Source: Anaerolineaceae bacterium 4572_78
Lineage (GTDB): Bacteria; Chloroflexota; Anaerolineae; 4572-78
Assembly (NCBI GenBank): GCA_002084875.1
Contig: NBMH01000015.1
Coordinates: 1-41,050, forward strand
Direction: 5' to 3'
DNA length: 41,050 nucleotides
Under the pieces are notes generated by a model, which did not search any database, was not told the origin of the DNA, and saw nothing but the letters and a program-made list of their open reading frames with translations. Every line of letters begins with the position of its first letter. The stretch's first letter is position 1. Made by a program: the position numbers and the translations under genes. Below are positions 37,601 through 41,050 of this stretch, piece after piece.

Positions 37601-38523
37601 TGGACTTCCTTGAGGGTTACATGTTCAGTGCAGTTATCCCAGCTGACCAATTGGAAAGCGGCACATTGAGTGTCAGTTACAGTTGTTTCGGAGTCATTAC
37701 AGAGTCTGACATTGGGCATATTCTGATTGACCCCAGCGGGTTTATTACCGATGCTGAAACAGGTGAGCCGATAGTGAATGCAAAGGTCACGCTCTACAAA
37801 TTGGATAATTGGACAACCAAAGAGTCAGCAGCTGATATTCGACCTAACACATGTCATACTTTGGAAACTAGAGGGGACATCACATGGAACAAAATGGTAG
37901 CTGCTCCCGAAGTTGGTCGCCCTGCGAATCCAGCAGCAGACCCGCAAGAAATTGACCCAACAGTCAATCCATTTTACACAGACAGTACTGGTTATTATTC
38001 ATGGGATGTATCTGAAGGATGTTGGTATATCGTTGTCGAAGCAGATGGCTACGAAACACGAGTCAGTCCCGCCGTCGGCATACCCCCTGAAGTGACTGAC
38101 CTTGATTTAACCATGTACAAACATGATTCAATCAAAGTAGAATTTAGTTTGGGTAGTTACTTCGCCACCGAATCAGACGGCACAGTTACCATTGATGTTA
38201 CATTGAGTAATGAGGTAAATCAAGAAGTTACAGTTAAGTATCGTACCAGTGACCTCTCTGCCAAAGCAGGTGAGGACTACACTATTCTAAGTGGTAACTT
38301 AACATTTGAGGCAGGCGAAATAGCTAGGGAAATTGAAGTACCACTCCTTGATGATAAGGTTTCCGAAAGTACGGAAACGTTCAAACTCATCTTAAGTAAT
38401 CCTGTCAATGCCATTTTAGGAGGACGCTCATGGATGACACTGACAATTACAGATGATGATGAGCAAGGTACTCAAATCACAAATGATAATGTAATCTACT
38501 TACCAATTGTATTAAAATGGTAG
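31633..38523 (+). CDS. Giant secreted repeat protein / adhesin (2,296 aa)
   Basis: The start is supported by AGGAG at 31618-31622. A signal peptide covers about residues 1-36 (LIVSLLMILALQRVASAQ). Then come a DUF11-like domain (about 37-155), six carboxypeptidase-regulatory-like beta modules (about 155-800; e.g. ITGYVHDAMNNPLEGIMV and IEGIVTNNQNEPLGGIKV), and seven cadherin-like repeats (about 800-1440; pattern NDAPxxxDDxxxxxEDTxxxxDVLxNDxDxDGD). Two DUF11 domains (about 1555-1815), further beta modules and one Calx-beta domain (about 2165-2280, ending LTITDDDEQG) follow. The Asp-rich loops suggest Ca2+ binding. The tail VIYLPIVLKW resembles a C-terminal signal seen in Chloroflexota surface proteins. 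Likely roles are cell-cell or surface adhesion; no enzyme domain is seen. Confidence 0.9.
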   Translation: MNTSYDFSKCAVSRTAFTLIVSLLMILALQRVASAQSIEISISDNPDPVMPGEVLTYTVVANNGPNYMFGVAITDVLDMNVHYITATNNPIYHPTSNFGGEALEWYLADIPSQSTIQETVIVTVDSMISGTMLNNMVMVVQEGQLVAEGNENTLIVNDGQTDGHITGYVHDAMNNPLEGIMVEAYSNISATWMMYQESWSNNNGYYDIAGLPDDTYRVCFIDSSQTYEHQCYSYATDIFSATDIVVSSGAVITGINGYLNPIGGMHDHGVVNGHVSNVQQTPLMSIEVGLYSEYDNDTGEILWHPMYFGMTDANGYFEFTGLVSDTYRVGFMDYENYYLTEFYDDVHDVMSATDIFVMDGMTTTIDAMLDVAGAISGTVTDDNGILLPYIQVQVFDTLSYTNDYSDTNGKHGWSSQTDEFGRYHVGGLPTNEYYVEFIDSTGQHLPEFYNNVTNIMSATLVSVMQGQTTPDVDAVLSSGGSIEGIVTNNQNEPLGGIKVTAYVYDISNETWDETGFGYTVHVSTNAFSNTVPGSYSIGALADGMYRIGFYDYQNIYAGEYYDDATTIHDATDIIIFNGATVSGIDAVLSKGGHITGTIATEDGQPFYEIESSVYQHDSSTNDWELVRSMYIHNYTNTTTTTDTFFYDIGGLATGVYRLGFYDYSNRLQGEFYDDATDVYSATDISVIAEQTTPDINVVLSSAPQIWGTVSCANGVMLDWGNVEANQLDGTNWIFVNSTDVYTDGNYQLHLNYGTYRIHFSGQCGDVYHEEYYNNAADIDSADDIIIQGDMGIPNISAVLGDLQNYAPHAEFDEAFTDEDMSIMIDVLWNDHDPDGDHLTLLYVGQGMDGNTHASGNVITYTPNLDFNGTDIFSYTITDGDLIATAGVTVTVYPVNDPPVADDMHITTDEDTEAHIQFPVYDDDFSNLTIGFDNPANGYVEMGSTYDHVIYTPNENFFGDDSFSYFAHDGEFTTTAVVSINVLAINDAPNVHDDSYIVDEDTILIADVLANDYDFEGDVLSITDVIPSIDGHATTDGNTVTFTPTLDFNGITSFEYTVSDNEFTIIGTAIITVTAVNDAPESYDDFAITAMNVPRNIAVLGNDYDVDGDVLFVADVGAPTNGTVTIDNTGINYAPSDNFVGMDVFTYTASDGELTDMALVTVTVEQSFTNTAPEAIPDQISTLEDTAVMIDVLFNDFDIDGDTLSIESVEHATNGTATFNASSITYEPFADFNGSDIFTYTINDGQLSSSAQVYIYVESVNDLPVANDDNMTVDEDGFVTVDVLANDTDVDGDMLTVSNVEQATNGEVYFNANGGIVYEPFADFNGSDSFIYHVTDVFSETASATVFVTVYPVNDAPDAYEDFAQTAENTQLIIEPLLNDSDRDSLVFTIIAVDDPQNGMVSFDDSTITYNPDANFFGHDIFNYTISDGELTATARIEVAVYQLHRGLLFIKTVGANPTECANTFFVFVDKDSEVTYCYEVNNTGEVTFDMHDLADDKLGMLLDDFTYSLAPGEFYMFTTTAIITQDTVNNAVWYATDINGNVISRTASAHVEIGETDLYVSKWLNMPVTLAGSEIEYQIYYSNWSEYRAYNVQVTDILPTNLSYVNYSVYTWDENIEVTLSEVSGNTVMWTIPELGAWQSGYINVIAHISDSANEGDLITNTITIESNTPDDNPDNNSYTHVTEVQVPHQDVAIEKYTYGTAEVGGFIDYYLYYYNAGNTEVSDIIITDTLPVGTTFIDEYNYEGVTAEFNGNTIVWHVPSLLPYWGGSIQVTVQVSDDVATGTELVNAATISSAGTDAHPENNIYAVSQTVYIPGSISGIATDPDGNPATGAWVSIYHDADGTSPLSNTNESWSWAGGANVDANGFYQVDGLESGEYILEFFYWPYPSEFYNDVTEIISATNVGVFAGQTTAGIDVQFNRPVPPIASGSSETGFITNDPTTGELEVWVNVYQPSDLTVTKEISCTDGSIPTDVTLILETDNGAIVNYAMDFLEGYMFSAVIPADQLESGTLSVSYSCFGVITESDIGHILIDPSGFITDAETGEPIVNAKVTLYKLDNWTTKESAADIRPNTCHTLETRGDITWNKMVAAPEVGRPANPAADPQEIDPTVNPFYTDSTGYYSWDVSEGCWYIVVEADGYETRVSPAVGIPPEVTDLDLTMYKHDSIKVEFSLGSYFATESDGTVTIDVTLSNEVNQEVTVKYRTSDLSAKAGEDYTILSGNLTFEAGEIAREIEVPLLDDKVSESTETFKLILSNPVNAILGGRSWMTLTITDDDEQGTQITNDNVIYLPIVLKW

Positions 38524-38540
38524 GAGATGGAAATCCCATT

Positions 38541-38610
38541 CCCCTCTCCTCGCATGGAGAGAGGAGTCCGCAATCTTTGGCAGACTCCCCTCTCCTAAGT
38601 AGGGGAGGGG
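38541..38610. terminator. Paired GC-rich hairpins between convergent adhesin and gyrB
   Basis: CTCTCC/GGAGAG (38544-38561) and CCCCTCTCCT / AGGGGAGGGG (38587-38610, one mismatch) flank GAGTC/GACTC arms (38564-38586). Sitting between two converging genes, they are likely to stop transcription from both sides, although T-runs are weak. They belong to the dispersed GC-rich hairpin class. Confidence 0.5.
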
Positions 38611-38627
38611 GTTGGGGGTGGGGTCTC

Positions 38628-40486
<1,859 letters not shown>

Positions 40487-40536
40487 TCTTATTCCTTCTC
40501 GTATACTCGAAGGTCATAAAGTAACATTTCGGATCC

Positions 40537-40570
40537 AGACCTGACAGGTTTCTAAAAACCTGTCAGGTCT
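40537..40570. repeat. 34-bp palindrome upstream of gyrB
   Basis: AGACCTGACAGGTTT (40537-40551) and AAACCTGTCAGGTCT (40556-40570) are perfect arms around CTAA. It is the third member of the GGTTTyTAAAAACC family. GTAACATTT (40521-40529) and AAATGTTAC (40609-40617) form a wider inverted pair around it. Confidence 0.8.
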
Positions 40571-40665
40571 AACCATGGACGTTTTGTCGCTCCAGAAGGT
40601 CTTTATGAAAATGTTACTCTACGTCCGCTTTTTAGTATATTCAAAATGAAAAAGCCATAGAAACC

Positions 40666-40766
40666 AGCCGTTGGAACCCCCGACTTCTAGTCGGGGGAGG
40701 AAAACGGCTTACCTCATTTTTGCCTTAAATATAATTTCCTACCCGACCCACTTCTAGTGGGGCGGG
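40666..40766. repeat. Twin hairpins with a shared ACTTCTAGT apex, downstream of iscB
   Basis: First hairpin: outer AGCCGTT / AACGGCT (40666-40672, 40703-40709) and inner CCCCCGACT / AGTCGGGGG (40677-40685, 40689-40697) around TCT. Second: CCCGACCCACT / AGTGGGGCGGG (40742-40752, 40756-40766) around the same TCT loop, with one mismatch. They lie 15-115 bases past the iscB stop, where the right end of an IS200/IS605-like element would carry subterminal hairpins. A terminator is another option. Confidence 0.65.
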
Positions 40767-40780
40767 GTGATAGTTTTGAA

Positions 40781-41050
40781 TTAAAAACTGTATTCGTAGC
40801 CATCCGCACCTTGTATCACTTGACAGTATTTCCAATTCATGTCTATTTTGTTGACTCGAAAATTGCCTCTGGTACGCACAGCTACACGCCCAAAATGCAC
40901 CCCAGCATATTTGCCTTTTGGCACAACGGCTCGCACAATGTCACCTGTTTGAAAGCCATGCACTCGTTTGCATTGCTTGGGCTTGGTGCGTGGAAATCCG
41001 TACTTGTTTACTCGGCACATTTGACGGCTACCTCTACCTACTGCTTTGAT
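40781..41050 (-). CDS. iscB: IscB RNA-guided nuclease, C-terminal part (runs off the window)
   Basis: The frame is open from the right edge: IKAVGRGSRQMCRVNKYGFPRTKPKQCKRVHGFQTGDIVRAVVPKGKYAGVHFGRVAVRTRGNFRVNKI, then NWKYCQVIQGADGYEY and the stop. AVGRGSRQMCRxxKYGFPRTK and FQTGDxVxAVVPxGKxxGxxxGRVAVRxxGxF are the conserved C-terminal domain of IscB, the IS200/IS605-associated ancestor of Cas9. The RuvC and HNH catalytic residues and the guide RNA, which lies upstream of iscB, are outside the window, so activity cannot be judged. It is codirectional with gyrB, 294 bases away, and is followed by paired hairpins. Confidence 0.85.
   Translation of the reverse strand: MKAVGRGSRQMCRVNKYGFPRTKPKQCKRVHGFQTGDIVRAVVPKGKYAGVHFGRVAVRTRGNFRVNKIDMNWKYCQVIQGADGYEYSF

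Noticed and set aside
40666-40709. Rho-independent terminator
   Set aside because: The stem is strong, but on the transcribed (minus) strand it is not followed by a T-run; a matching second hairpin with the same loop favours a mobile-element end.

Overview
The window is about 41 kb of AT-rich DNA (roughly 40% GC by eye), most likely from a Chloroflexota bacterium, probably Anaerolineae-like. The reasons are: an AfsR/SARP regulator with BTAD, NB-ARC and TPR parts; very long GAF-array sensor proteins; the SCO1664-like plus DUF3090 gene pair shared with Actinobacteria; secreted proteins built of DUF11, carboxypeptidase-regulatory-like and cadherin-like repeats; and a C-terminal YLPIVLKW tail like those I associate with secreted Chloroflexota proteins. 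No species can be named from this sequence alone.

Layout. Positions 1-2464 hold a broken CHAT (caspase-like) protease gene and an unknown partner with C-terminal membrane helices. Then come murJ (lipid II flippase), a secreted Ig-like protein behind a clear promoter/operator, and a MITE-like element. On the minus strand follow a GAF histidine kinase whose 7TM sensor half is split off by a one-base frameshift, and a DUF4013 membrane protein. glnA (+) and fabF (-) come next. Positions 13.3-16.0 kb are a decay zone: tnpB and IS1 remnants, a beta-propeller fragment, a 26-bp tandem array, a secreted-protein pseudogene and several palindromes. From 16 to 31 kb the minus strand carries a giant PAS/GAF protein with a damaged 5' end, radC, a long-chain acyl-CoA ligase gene (start overlapping radC), an unknown helical protein, an SPFH protein, an AfsR-type regulator, corA, and the SCO1664/DUF3090 pair. 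A 2,296-residue secreted adhesin-like protein (+) fills 31.6-38.5 kb and converges on a disrupted gyrB. The C-terminal part of an IscB nuclease lies at the right edge.

How the genes work together. Housekeeping functions (cell-wall precursor export, nitrogen assimilation, fatty-acid synthesis and activation, Mg2+ transport, DNA gyrase) are interleaved with signalling proteins (GAF kinases, AfsR) and surface proteins. Short gene pairs look cotranscribed (acyl-CoA ligase-radC with an ATGA overlap; DUF3090-SCO1664).

Two window-wide themes stand out. First, several families of palindromes and hairpins are dispersed between genes, and one 34-bp palindrome sits in frame inside the AfsR gene. Second, many conserved genes (CHAT, HATPase remnant, radC, DUF3090, gyrB) appear to lack an internal block of conserved residues, and several others have one-base frameshifts, often in homopolymers. 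Either this genome is decaying unusually fast here, or the assembly or amplification contains deletion and indel errors. The gyrB case makes artefact a serious possibility.
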